NCBI RefSeq assembly: GCF_040784915.1
Contig: NZ_CP160797.1
Span: 1,317,001-1,381,000 of the forward strand
DNA length: 64,000 bases
Source of the DNA: Bacillus vallismortis
Lineage (GTDB): Bacteria > Bacillota > Bacilli > Bacillales > Bacillaceae
Direction of reading: 5' to 3'
Part shown: positions 34,920-42,936 of the stretch, in pieces
How the letters are laid out: the number at the start of each line of letters is the position of its first letter
How positions within the stretch are numbered: position 1 is the first letter of the stretch
Notes under the pieces: generated by a model
Told to the model about the DNA's origin: nothing
Database searches by the model: none
Seen by the model: the letters and a program-made list of their open reading frames with translations, nothing else
Program-made: the position numbers and the translations under genes

Positions 34920-35894
34920 CTACGCGGTCAGATTTGACTGTGTTTTCTTTTTCAGTTTTCCCGGTTGTGAAGCAAAGGTGTGCAATACCATCCCCGCCAT
35001 AATAATGAATAAACCGGCAAATGATAATAGGGATGGGAAAACGCCTGACAGCAGAACAATTTCACCAAGCAGCGCGAAAATCACTTCACCGGATTGGGTT
35101 GCTTCAACGGCCGCGAGCTTTTGCGGATTGTTTCTTACCATATCAGTTGCCCAGAAAAATAAAACGGTGGCAATGACGCCTGAGCTGACGGCCACGATGA
35201 AGGATTGAACGGTTTGCCCCGCTGTCGGAAGGCCGTCTGACCACCAGCCGTAAGCTGCTGCTATAAGCCAGAACGGAAGGCTAGCCAAGGTCATTCCCAG
35301 CACACGCTGAAATGTATCAAGCCGGCCTCCGTATTCCTCGAGCATCCTCCGGTTCCCTAACGGATAGGCAAAAGCCGCAATGACAACCGGCAGCACACTG
35401 AAAAGCAGTGTCTTCCCAGAAAGCGATTCTGCATGCTGAAGCTGAATGAGCGCCGCTCCGATCAGAATGATCACGGACGTGCCAAGTGAAACAAGGGGAA
35501 TCTTTTGCCGAACGAGCTGCGGGCCTCCCGGCATATCTTTTTTGACATAAAAAAGTGGAGATAGGAGCACACCGGCTACAATGGTGATTTGCCAAGTTCC
35601 GGCTACAAGCCACCCGGGACCGTATGCGGCCGCAAATGTGATCGGCGCGTAAAAAAGCACGAAGCCGACAAAGCTCCATTTGATCCAAAAAAACGGCTTT
35701 TTCCGCATTTCTTGTAAGAGAGGGGCGAATGTCCCTCTTATGATGACAATCAAACATAAAAACGGCACCATAAAAATAAAGCGCAGCGAAGAGCTCCAAA
35801 GCCAGCTGCCTCCGGATAATTCCATCGCTCTGTTTAAAATAAAGGTAACGGCGAAAAAGAGTGAAGCCAATATTCCGATAACGATTGCTTTCAT
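34920..35894 (-). CDS. yjlA: EamA/DMT-family transporter YjlA
   Basis: Encodes 324 residues from the ATG at 35894 (GAGGG seven bases upstream). Ten hydrophobic segments in two repeats; starts MKAIVIGILASLFFAVTFILNRAMELSGG. The substrate is unknown. It is divergent from yjlB. It belongs to the conserved backbone and is unrelated in position to the EamA gene of the inserted operon. Confidence 0.88.
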   Translation of the reverse strand: MKAIVIGILASLFFAVTFILNRAMELSGGSWLWSSSLRFIFMVPFLCLIVIIRGTFAPLLQEMRKKPFFWIKWSFVGFVLFYAPITFAAAYGPGWLVAGTWQITIVAGVLLSPLFYVKKDMPGGPQLVRQKIPLVSLGTSVIILIGAALIQLQHAESLSGKTLLFSVLPVVIAAFAYPLGNRRMLEEYGGRLDTFQRVLGMTLASLPFWLIAAAYGWWSDGLPTAGQTVQSFIVAVSSGVIATVLFFWATDMVRNNPQKLAAVEATQSGEVIFALLGEIVLLSGVFPSLLSFAGLFIIMAGMVLHTFASQPGKLKKKTQSNLTA

Positions 35895-36024
35895 GATATC
35901 CCTCATTCTGGCATTATTTTTTATACTATACTATTCGGTATCGCCCAGATCAATGGATTCGTGAGAAAACAAACATGTTTTACAAACCGCTATGTGTGGA
36001 AGACAAAAAATGGAGGTGGCATTG

Positions 36025-36522
36025 ATGGAAGCAGAGACACAGACGTATTTCTTTCAGGATGACGGCAGGATTCCGAATCACCCTGATTTTCCGCTTATTG
36101 TGTATCAAAACGCACTCAAGGACACCGGTCGGGCAGAGCAGATGGTCAATCGGCATGGCTGGTCAAACAGCTGGTCAGGGAGTGTTTTTCCATACCATCA
36201 CTATCACAGCAATACGCATGAAGTCCTGATTGCAGTCCGGGGAGAGGCTGTGATTCAATTTGGGGGAGAAAAAGGGGCCGCCATTCCTATCAAATCGGGC
36301 GACGCAGTCGTGATTCCAGCCGGAGTCGGCCATAAAAAGCTAAGCGCAAGCTCCGATTTTACCGTCATTGGCGCTTATCCGGGAGGCGTTCAGTATGATA
36401 TGAAGACGGGAGAGCCAAGTGAAAGAGAGGAAGCGATGAAACAGATCAAGCAGGTGTCATTGCCGGAGAACGACCCGATCACAGGAAAAAAAGCGCCTCT
36501 TTTAAAAATATGGGTAAAGTGA
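36025..36522 (+). CDS. yjlB: Cupin protein YjlB
   Basis: Encodes 165 residues from the ATG at 36025 after GGAGGTGG. A single cupin domain (about 45-130): FPYHHYHSNTHEVLIAVRGEAVIQFGG holds the HxH...E metal ligands and GDAVVIPAGVGHKKL the later His. This double-stranded beta-helix could be a dioxygenase, isomerase or regulator, and the reaction is unknown. Monocistronic. Confidence 0.88.
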   Translation: MEAETQTYFFQDDGRIPNHPDFPLIVYQNALKDTGRAEQMVNRHGWSNSWSGSVFPYHHYHSNTHEVLIAVRGEAVIQFGGEKGAAIPIKSGDAVVIPAGVGHKKLSASSDFTVIGAYPGGVQYDMKTGEPSEREEAMKQIKQVSLPENDPITGKKAPLLKIWVK

Positions 36523-36913
36523 AGGGGAGAAAATTGCCGGATTGTCAATAACTAGTGCCGCAGAAACGTTATGACACGGGCTCCATCTAAATTAATTTCA
36601 TAATCGAAGCAATTCACGTTCAAATTTTGTTCAAAAAGTGTTATCATATAGAAGGTAATCGAATTGGAGTTTTTTGTGTTTGCTATTTTCAGAGAGAGTA
36701 AAGGATTTTTGACTTATTCAATTGTTTATTTTTGAGATAAAAATAATACTGAATATGGCAAGATGAAAAACTGGGTAGTAAACATTTATTTTTGTAAATG
36801 ATTGTGCATGAATTCACAATCCTTATTCTTATGCTTTCAAGTATGAGATCAGGGAGAGGCACTACCCTTTCCAAAAAAATCTGCAAACTGCTTATAGTAA
36901 AGGAGAATTGGAT
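36523..36913. other. Control region of yjlC-ndh
   Basis: About 390 bases without a gene. It contains -10-like TATCAT near 36642, several AT-rich stretches and a Rex operator at 36802-36819. It is unusually long for a Bacillus promoter region, consistent with more than one promoter. Confidence 0.6.
36802..36819 (+). promoter_or_regulatory. Rex operator upstream of yjlC-ndh
   Basis: TTGTGCATGAATTCACAA matches the Rex consensus TTGTGAAN4TTCACAA except at two left-arm positions (CA instead of AA, as read). Rex senses the NADH/NAD ratio. In 168 it represses yjlC-ndh, and Ndh in turn sets that ratio, forming a loop. Confidence 0.85.
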
Positions 36914-37336
36914 ATGCCAGAAACAATCGATCAAACAAATGCGTCTGTCAGCCAAAGCCAGCAAGATCTTATTGATCAGCTGTTAAAGCCAGAAGTTCAA
37001 GAATCACTGACTGTTTTAGTTGACCAGCTTCCAAAGCTGACTGAGTTAGTGAATATTTTAACGAAGTCTTATGATTTCGCTCAGTCTGTAGCAACTGACG
37101 AAGTGTTAAAAAGCGACACTGTCAGTGCGATCACTGAAATGCTTGAGCCTGTAAAAGAAACAGCGAAAGAAGTGGCTGCGACTGCAATCGAAGCGAAAGA
37201 CCGCGCTGATGCAAGCAGTGAAACGATTGGTCTATTCGGCCTGTTACGCATGCTGAAAGATCCTCAAGCTCAAAAGCTGTTCCGTTTTGCTAACAGCTAC
37301 CTTGAAGTCATGAACGAACGCGAAAACCAAAAATAA
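36914..37336 (+). CDS. yjlC: DUF1641 protein YjlC
   Basis: Encodes 140 residues from the ATG at 36914, seven bases after AAAGGAG. Helical and acidic, with the C-terminal DUF1641 signature GLFGLLRMLKDPQAQK that YjgD (20076-20636) also carries ([12 protein letters not shown]). Co-transcribed with ndh, 39 bases downstream, under Rex. Its role in NADH oxidation is not known; a scaffold or assembly function for the redox partner is an inference. Confidence 0.92.
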   Translation: MPETIDQTNASVSQSQQDLIDQLLKPEVQESLTVLVDQLPKLTELVNILTKSYDFAQSVATDEVLKSDTVSAITEMLEPVKETAKEVAATAIEAKDRADASSETIGLFGLLRMLKDPQAQKLFRFANSYLEVMNERENQK

Positions 37337-37375
37337 TCTCAGATTCAAATTGATATAAAGGACGGAGGATATACG

Positions 37376-38554
37376 ATGTCAAAACATATTGTCATTCTAG
37401 GCGCTGGTTATGGCGGAGTTCTTTCTGCTCTAACAGTTCGCAAACATTACACAAAAGAACAAGCAAAAGTGACAGTGGTAAACAAATACCCAACTCACCA
37501 AATCATTACGGAATTACACCGTCTTGCAGCAGGCAACGTGTCTGAAAAAGCGATTGCAATGCCATTAGAAAAACTTTTCAAAGGTAAAGACATTGACCTT
37601 AAAATTGCGGAAGTAAGCTCTTTCTCTGTTGATAAAAAAGAAGTAGCGCTTGCTGACGGTTCTGCATTATCTTACGATGCGCTTGTTGTAGGTCTTGGTT
37701 CTGTAACAGCTTACTTCGGCATCCCGGGTCTTGAAGAAAACAGCATGGTATTGAAATCTGCTGCCGATGCGAACAAAGTCTTCCAGCATGTTGAAGATCG
37801 TGTGCGCGAGTACGCTCAAACGAAAAACGAAGCTGATGCAACAATCCTTATCGGCGGAGGCGGCTTAACAGGTGTTGAGCTTGTCGGTGAGCTTGCTGAC
37901 ATCATGCCGAACCTTACGAAAAAATACGGCGTAGACCATAAAGAAATCAAATTGAAACTGGTTGAAGCAGGTCCGAAAATCCTTCCTGTTCTTCCGGATG
38001 ATCTGATCGAACGCGCGACTGCGAGCCTTGAAAAACGCGGCGTTGAGTTCTTAACAGGTCTTCCTGTTACAAATGTGGAAGGTAACGTGATTGATCTGAA
38101 AGACGGATCTAAAGTTGTTGCCAACACATTTGTTTGGACTGGCGGCGTACAAGGCAACCCATTAGTCGGTGAATCAGGTCTTGAAGTGAACCGCGGACGC
38201 GCGACAGTAAATGACTTCCTGCAATCTACATCTCATGAAGATGTATTCGTTGCCGGAGACAGCGCAGTTTACTTCGCTCCAGACGGCCGTCCATACCCGC
38301 CGACTGCACAAATCGCATGGCAAATGGGTGAGCTGATCGGTTACAACCTATTCGCTTACTTAGAAGGCAAAACGCTTGAAACATTCAATCCAGTAAACTC
38401 TGGTACACTTGCAAGCCTTGGACGCAAAGACGCGGTTGCCATCATTGGTGAAAATTCTACACCGCTTAAAGGTCTTCCTGCTTCCTTGATGAAAGAAGCA
38501 AGTAACGTACGCTACTTAACACATATTAAAGGACTTTTCAGTCTGGCTTACTAA
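37376..38554 (+). CDS. ndh: Type II NADH dehydrogenase (YjlD/Ndh)
   Basis: Encodes 392 residues. FAD binding: VILGAGYGGVLSAL at the N-terminus and VFVAGDSAVY near the C-terminus. NAD binding: ILIGGGGLTGVELVGELAD. It is a peripheral membrane enzyme that passes electrons from NADH to menaquinone without pumping protons. It is the main NADH oxidase of the respiratory chain in B. subtilis. GGACGGAGGA precedes the ATG. Followed by a long terminator. Confidence 0.95.
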   Translation: MSKHIVILGAGYGGVLSALTVRKHYTKEQAKVTVVNKYPTHQIITELHRLAAGNVSEKAIAMPLEKLFKGKDIDLKIAEVSSFSVDKKEVALADGSALSYDALVVGLGSVTAYFGIPGLEENSMVLKSAADANKVFQHVEDRVREYAQTKNEADATILIGGGGLTGVELVGELADIMPNLTKKYGVDHKEIKLKLVEAGPKILPVLPDDLIERATASLEKRGVEFLTGLPVTNVEGNVIDLKDGSKVVANTFVWTGGVQGNPLVGESGLEVNRGRATVNDFLQSTSHEDVFVAGDSAVYFAPDGRPYPPTAQIAWQMGELIGYNLFAYLEGKTLETFNPVNSGTLASLGRKDAVAIIGENSTPLKGLPASLMKEASNVRYLTHIKGLFSLAY

Positions 38555-38570
38555 TCTTATCTTAAAGAAT

Positions 38571-38622
38571 CGACATTGCAGGAAGCGTTCCTCACGGAGT
38601 GTTTTCCGGCGATGTCTTTTTT
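38571..38622 (+). terminator. yjlC-ndh terminator
   Basis: GACATTGC.GGAA and TTCC.GCGATGTC form an imperfect long stem and run into eight T residues. Confidence 0.8.
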
Positions 38623-38636
38623 TTCACTTGTTTGCT

Positions 38637-38649
38637 AACGTTAACATTT
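38637..38649 (+). promoter_or_regulatory. Candidate ExuR operator 1
   Basis: AACGTTAACATTT shares its last 12 bases with operators 2 (38715-38728) and 3 (42894-42907, reverse). It contains the six-base palindrome GTTAAC typical of LacI-family half-site centres. Confidence 0.55.
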
Positions 38650-38714
38650 CATTTTCAAAAAAGAGATTGATCGCAGAGGAATATAAAGGTAAAATAAAGC
38701 TAAATCAAAATGTT

Positions 38715-38728
38715 CACGTTAACATTTT
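38715..38728 (+). promoter_or_regulatory. Candidate ExuR operator 2, upstream of uxaC
   Basis: CACGTTAACATTTT lies 27 bases before the uxaC start and is the exact reverse complement of the 14 bases at 42894-42907 before uxaB. ExuR, encoded in the same operon, is the likely binder. Confidence 0.65.
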
Positions 38729-38754
38729 GAAATCGAATGAAAGACGGTGAGGAC

Positions 38755-40176
38755 ATGGAACCCTTTATGGGCGACAATTTTTTGCTGAAAAATGAAACCG
38801 CTGTCAGCCTCTATCACAATTATGCGAAAGACATGCCGATTATTGATTACCACTGCCACTTAAGCCCGAAAGAAATCTATGAAAATAAGACATTTCAAAA
38901 CATAACGGAAGCCTGGCTGTATGGAGACCATTACAAATGGCGCGTCATGAGAGCCAATGGAATTGATGAGACATACATTACCGGCGATGCGTCTGATGAG
39001 GAGAAATTTACGGCTTGGGCGAAAACTGTGCCGATGGCGATCGGCAATCCGCTCTACAATTGGGCTCACTTAGAACTGCAGCGCTTTTTTGGGATTTATG
39101 AGATTTTTAATGAGCAATCCGCGCCGGCTATATGGAAACGGACGAATGAACTGCTCCAAGGAGAGGGCTTCGGGGCAAGGGATTTGATCGTGAAATCAAA
39201 TGTAAAGGTCGTTTGCACAACTGATGACCCTGTCGATTCTCTTGAATACCATCTATTATTAAAAGAAGACAAAGATTTTCCTGTCAGCGTACTGCCGGGA
39301 TTTCGTCCGGATAAGGGACTTGAGATCAATCGTGAAGGCTTTCCTGATTGGGTGAAGGCGCTTGAAGATGCCGCAGCCATATCGATTACAACCTACGGTG
39401 AATTTCTAAAGGCATTGGAAAAACGCGTGCGATTCTTCCACTCAGCCGGCGGCAGAGTGTCTGATCACGCGATAGATTCGATGGTATTTGCCGAAACGAC
39501 AAAAGAGGAAGCGGGGCGGATTTTTTCTGACAGATTACAAGGGACAGAGGTTTCTTATGAAGATGAGAAAAAATTTAAGACGTATACGCTTCAGTTTCTT
39601 TGCGGTTTGTATGCGGAGCTCGATTGGGCAATGCAGTTTCATATCAACGCTTTAAGAAACACGAATACAAAAATGATGAAGAGGCTCGGACCCGACACAG
39701 GCTATGATTCTATGAATGATGAATTAATCGCTAAGCCTTTGTATAAGCTGCTGAACTCAGTTGAAATGAAGCACCAGCTGCCTAAAACGATTTTATATTC
39801 ACTTAATCCAAACGATAACTATGTTATCGCCAGCATGATCAACAGTTTTCAGGACGGCATCACCCCCGGGAAAATACAATTCGGCACAGCCTGGTGGTTT
39901 AACGACACAAAAGACGGGATGCTCGATCAAATGAAAGCGTTGTCAAATGTCGGCCTTTTCAGCCGTTTTATCGGCATGCTCACAGATTCCAGAAGCTTTC
40001 TTTCCTATACGCGCCACGAATATTTCAGGCGGATCGTCTGCAACTTGATCGGTGAATGGGTGGAAAACGGTGAAGTGCCGCATGATATGAAGCTTTTGGG
40101 AAGCATTGTTCAGGGAATTTGCTATGACAATGCGAAACACTACTTTCAATTTCAAGAAGAGAAAGCAAACGTGTAA
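38755..40176 (+). CDS. uxaC: Glucuronate/galacturonate isomerase UxaC
   Basis: Encodes 473 residues from the ATG at 38755 (GGTGAGG four bases away; the upstream ATG at 38737 has no ribosome site). TIM-barrel amidohydrolase-like; IDYHCHLSP gives the HxH. Converts D-glucuronate to D-fructuronate and D-galacturonate to D-tagaturonate, the first step of hexuronate use. First gene of the operon, with candidate ExuR sites upstream and yjmB next. Confidence 0.95.
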   Translation: MEPFMGDNFLLKNETAVSLYHNYAKDMPIIDYHCHLSPKEIYENKTFQNITEAWLYGDHYKWRVMRANGIDETYITGDASDEEKFTAWAKTVPMAIGNPLYNWAHLELQRFFGIYEIFNEQSAPAIWKRTNELLQGEGFGARDLIVKSNVKVVCTTDDPVDSLEYHLLLKEDKDFPVSVLPGFRPDKGLEINREGFPDWVKALEDAAAISITTYGEFLKALEKRVRFFHSAGGRVSDHAIDSMVFAETTKEEAGRIFSDRLQGTEVSYEDEKKFKTYTLQFLCGLYAELDWAMQFHINALRNTNTKMMKRLGPDTGYDSMNDELIAKPLYKLLNSVEMKHQLPKTILYSLNPNDNYVIASMINSFQDGITPGKIQFGTAWWFNDTKDGMLDQMKALSNVGLFSRFIGMLTDSRSFLSYTRHEYFRRIVCNLIGEWVENGEVPHDMKLLGSIVQGICYDNAKHYFQFQEEKANV

Positions 40177-40182
40177 CCAAAT

Positions 40183-40222
40183 GTCCGCTCAGCACCGTGA
40201 TCATGCGTCGTCCTGAGCGGAC
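40183..40222 (+). other. Intercistronic hairpin between uxaC and yjmB
   Basis: GTCCGCTCAG and CTGAGCGGAC form a perfect ten-pair stem with a 20-base loop. No T run follows, so it is more likely an RNA-stability or processing element than a terminator. Confidence 0.6.
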
Positions 40223-40258
40223 CACTACCCGAAAATTTTTATGATGCAGAGGTGGAAG

Positions 40259-41638
40259 ATGCGAACTGAACTGGCAAATAAGGTTGTGTCGATTGAAACG
40301 GAGAAAAGGCTTTCGTTGAAAGAAAAAATTTCCTATGGATTTGGTGATTTTGGCAACGGTTTTATGTTTGATCTCGGCCAGATTTATTTATTGAAGTACT
40401 TTACTGATGTAGCGGGAATCCCGGCTGCGATGGCCGGCGGCATTTTTTTAGTCAGCAAGCTGTTTGCGGCGATAACCGATCCGATTGTCGGCTCATCAAT
40501 TGATTATCGCAAACATATCGGCAAACGGGGGAAATTCAGGCCTTATCTATTAATCGGCAGCATCGTGCTTGCGCTGCTTACTGTTCTTATTTTTCTGTCT
40601 CCCAATGTATCAACGACTGGAAAACTGATTTATGCATATGCATCCTATATGATTTGGGGCATCGGCTATTCGTTTGTGAACATTCCGTACGGCTCATTAG
40701 GAGCAGCGATGACTCAAAATTCTGAGGATCGGACCTCCATTTCGACTTTCCGCCAAATCGGATCGCTTGGAGCCTTGTTTATCACAAGTGTGGCCGTGAT
40801 GCCGCTGCTCGTCAAGTTTGATAATCCGAAGGTCGGCTACCCGGTGGTCATGGGCTTATTCGCCGCACTCGGTGTACTTTGGTTTTATATTTGCTACCGC
40901 AACTGCAAAGAGCGCATTGTCATATCGGAGGCGCCAAAAGAAAAATTAACACTCTCATCTGTCGTCAAAACATTTATCACAAACAAACCGCTCTTAACTC
41001 TGGTCCTGATGACGATTTTTTCAATTTCCGCATACAACATTAAATCCGCCATGCTCATCTATTTCGCACAATATAATCTGGGCAATGTTGAACTGATGGC
41101 TTATATGAATTTTATAATTATCGGTTCTTCCTTTTTGGGCGTCGTATTCCTGCCAAAGCTCGTCAAGATATTTGGTAAGAAACGAACGGCAATGATCGGC
41201 TTCGGCATCAGTGTGGCCGCGGATCTGATCAACTTTATGCTTCCATCAAACGTTTATATGTTTACGATTCTCGCCAGCATCGCCTTTATCGGAATCAGTA
41301 TCCCAAATGGCATCACGTGGGCGCTTGTCTCCGATATTATTGACTATGGCGAATGGAAATCCGGGGAACGGAAAGAAGCTACAACATATTCACTATTTAA
41401 TTTCTCCAGAAAGCTTGCTCAGTCATTGTCGGGTTTTCTCTCAGGCATCGGTTTGGGGATTATCGGCTATGTGCCGAATGCTGTCCAGTCAGCACAGGCG
41501 CTGATCGGCATCAAAGCGCTGCTGCTTCTGTATCCGGCCATTGCTTTGGCATTAGCGATGATCATTATCGGCTTTCTCTATAAACTCACAGACCAGCAGC
41601 ATGCACAGATCGTTCAGGATCTTCATCTAAAGAGATGA
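40259..41638 (+). CDS. yjmB: GPH-family sugar:cation symporter YjmB
   Basis: Encodes 459 residues from the ATG at 40259, with AGAGGTGG close upstream. Twelve membrane segments; GYGFGDFGNGFMFDLGQIYLLKYFTDVAGIPAAMAGGIFLVSKLFAAITDPIVG is the family signature of glycoside-pentoside-hexuronide carriers. Likely imports a uronide or oligouronide with sodium or proton. In 168, yjmC follows; here the next intact gene is exuR. Confidence 0.9.
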   Translation: MRTELANKVVSIETEKRLSLKEKISYGFGDFGNGFMFDLGQIYLLKYFTDVAGIPAAMAGGIFLVSKLFAAITDPIVGSSIDYRKHIGKRGKFRPYLLIGSIVLALLTVLIFLSPNVSTTGKLIYAYASYMIWGIGYSFVNIPYGSLGAAMTQNSEDRTSISTFRQIGSLGALFITSVAVMPLLVKFDNPKVGYPVVMGLFAALGVLWFYICYRNCKERIVISEAPKEKLTLSSVVKTFITNKPLLTLVLMTIFSISAYNIKSAMLIYFAQYNLGNVELMAYMNFIIIGSSFLGVVFLPKLVKIFGKKRTAMIGFGISVAADLINFMLPSNVYMFTILASIAFIGISIPNGITWALVSDIIDYGEWKSGERKEATTYSLFNFSRKLAQSLSGFLSGIGLGIIGYVPNAVQSAQALIGIKALLLLYPAIALALAMIIIGFLYKLTDQQHAQIVQDLHLKR

Positions 41639-41770
41639 AGAATCGGATGCTTTGTCAGTGTTCTTTGTTTATTGGACAGGATGCTATCTGTCGGGCTGTC
41701 ATTCGTTTTGTCCGTCCGATCATCGGAAAACCGGTAGGAACAGAAGCTGAGAATCCGGTGTCTTATTAAT
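41636..41770 (+). other. Possible deletion scar with a 44-codon frame
   Basis: An ATG overlaps the yjmB stop (ATGA) and opens a 44-codon frame ending ...PIIGKPVGTEAENPVSY. It has no ribosome site of its own beyond coupling. It lies where 168 carries yjmC to exuT, so it may be residual coding sequence from the edge of a deletion, or chance. Confidence 0.3.
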
Positions 41771-41856
41771 CTGGAAATATAGTGGGAGAGACGGTATGTT
41801 TGATGATACAATATACAGTAAATAATCGCAGCCGGTATGATAAGGAAGGGAATTAG

Positions 41857-42858
41857 ATGGTAACCATAAAAGATATCGCAAAACTCGCAAACGTATCCCA
41901 CACAACCGTTTCAAGAGCACTCAACAACAGCCCTTACATCAAAGAACATACGAAGAAAAAAATACTGGAGCTCGCAGCACAGCTCAACTATACGCCGAAT
42001 GTAAACGCGAAGAGCTTGGCGATGCAAAAGTCACATACAATCGGGCTTTTCTTTACAAGCATCACAAACGGAACCTCACACAGCTTCTTTGCTGATACAA
42101 TCAAAGGCGTCAATCGAGCCATTAGTGAGAATTACAATCTGTATGTGCGCGGCATTGATGATCTAAAAAACTATGACTCCGTTACGCCGATGAGATATGA
42201 CGGTATCATTTTAATGAGCCAAAGTGACATTGATAATTCTTTTATTTATCATATTCGGGAAAAAAATATCCCGCTCGTCGTGCTGAATCGCGATATTGAT
42301 GATCGAGGCATCACGAATATTTTGTCTAATGACAAGGAAGGCTCTCAGGAAGCTGTAGAATACTTCATTAAGAACGGACATCAAGACATCGCCATCATCG
42401 AGGGGATCGAAGGCTTTAAATCCTCCCAGCAGCGAAAGGAGGGCTACTTAGCCGCACTGATTCATCACCATATTCCGATCAAACATGAATACAGTGTCAA
42501 AGGGCAATACGATATGGAAAGCGGCTTTCAAGCGATGAAACGGCTGCTGGCGCTGCCGAATCCTCCAACCGCTGTCTTTTGTTCGAATGATGATATGGCA
42601 ATCGGAGCGATGAATGCGATATTCGCAAAGGGCCTGCGTGTTCCTGACGATATTTCCGTAATCGGATTTGATGATATTGGGTTTTCGCAATACATTACGC
42701 CAAGGCTTTCGACAGTGAAGCGTCCGGTTGAGAAAATCAGCGTGCTTGGCGCGCAAAAACTGTTGTCGCTGATCAGCGAGCCGGAAACAAAAGCAGAAAA
42801 AATCTTTGAAAATACAGAATTCATGGTGCGTGATTCTGTTAGACAATGGACCACGTGA
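41857..42858 (+). CDS. exuR: LacI-family hexuronate repressor ExuR
   Basis: Encodes 333 residues. The N-terminal LacI HTH (VTIKDIAKLANVSHTTVSRALNNSPYI) is followed by the YTPN hinge and the periplasmic-binding-like effector domain, ending in DISVIGFDDIGFSQYITPRLSTV. It represses the hexuronate operon until galacturonate or glucuronate is present. AAGGAAGGGAATTAG lies upstream. TGATACAATATAC just upstream resembles a sigma-E-like -10. Followed by a weak hairpin and a candidate operator before uxaB. Confidence 0.93.
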   Translation: MVTIKDIAKLANVSHTTVSRALNNSPYIKEHTKKKILELAAQLNYTPNVNAKSLAMQKSHTIGLFFTSITNGTSHSFFADTIKGVNRAISENYNLYVRGIDDLKNYDSVTPMRYDGIILMSQSDIDNSFIYHIREKNIPLVVLNRDIDDRGITNILSNDKEGSQEAVEYFIKNGHQDIAIIEGIEGFKSSQQRKEGYLAALIHHHIPIKHEYSVKGQYDMESGFQAMKRLLALPNPPTAVFCSNDDMAIGAMNAIFAKGLRVPDDISVIGFDDIGFSQYITPRLSTVKRPVEKISVLGAQKLLSLISEPETKAEKIFENTEFMVRDSVRQWTT

Positions 42859-42887
42859 TGCCCCCGTTTTTCAGCGGGCATTCTTTA
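42857..42887 (+). terminator. Weak terminator after exuR
   Basis: ATGCCCCCG and CGGGCAT with a short T-rich tail (TTCTTT). Confidence 0.5.
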
Positions 42888-42893
42888 TACTGA

Positions 42894-42907
42894 AAAATGT
42901 TAACGTG
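42894..42907 (-). promoter_or_regulatory. Candidate ExuR operator 3, upstream of uxaB
   Basis: AAAATGTTAACGTG is the exact reverse complement of candidate operator 2 before uxaC, 29 bases before the uxaB start. Confidence 0.65.
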
Positions 42908-42936
42908 TGCATAAATGAGAGAGGGAGGCAATGAAG

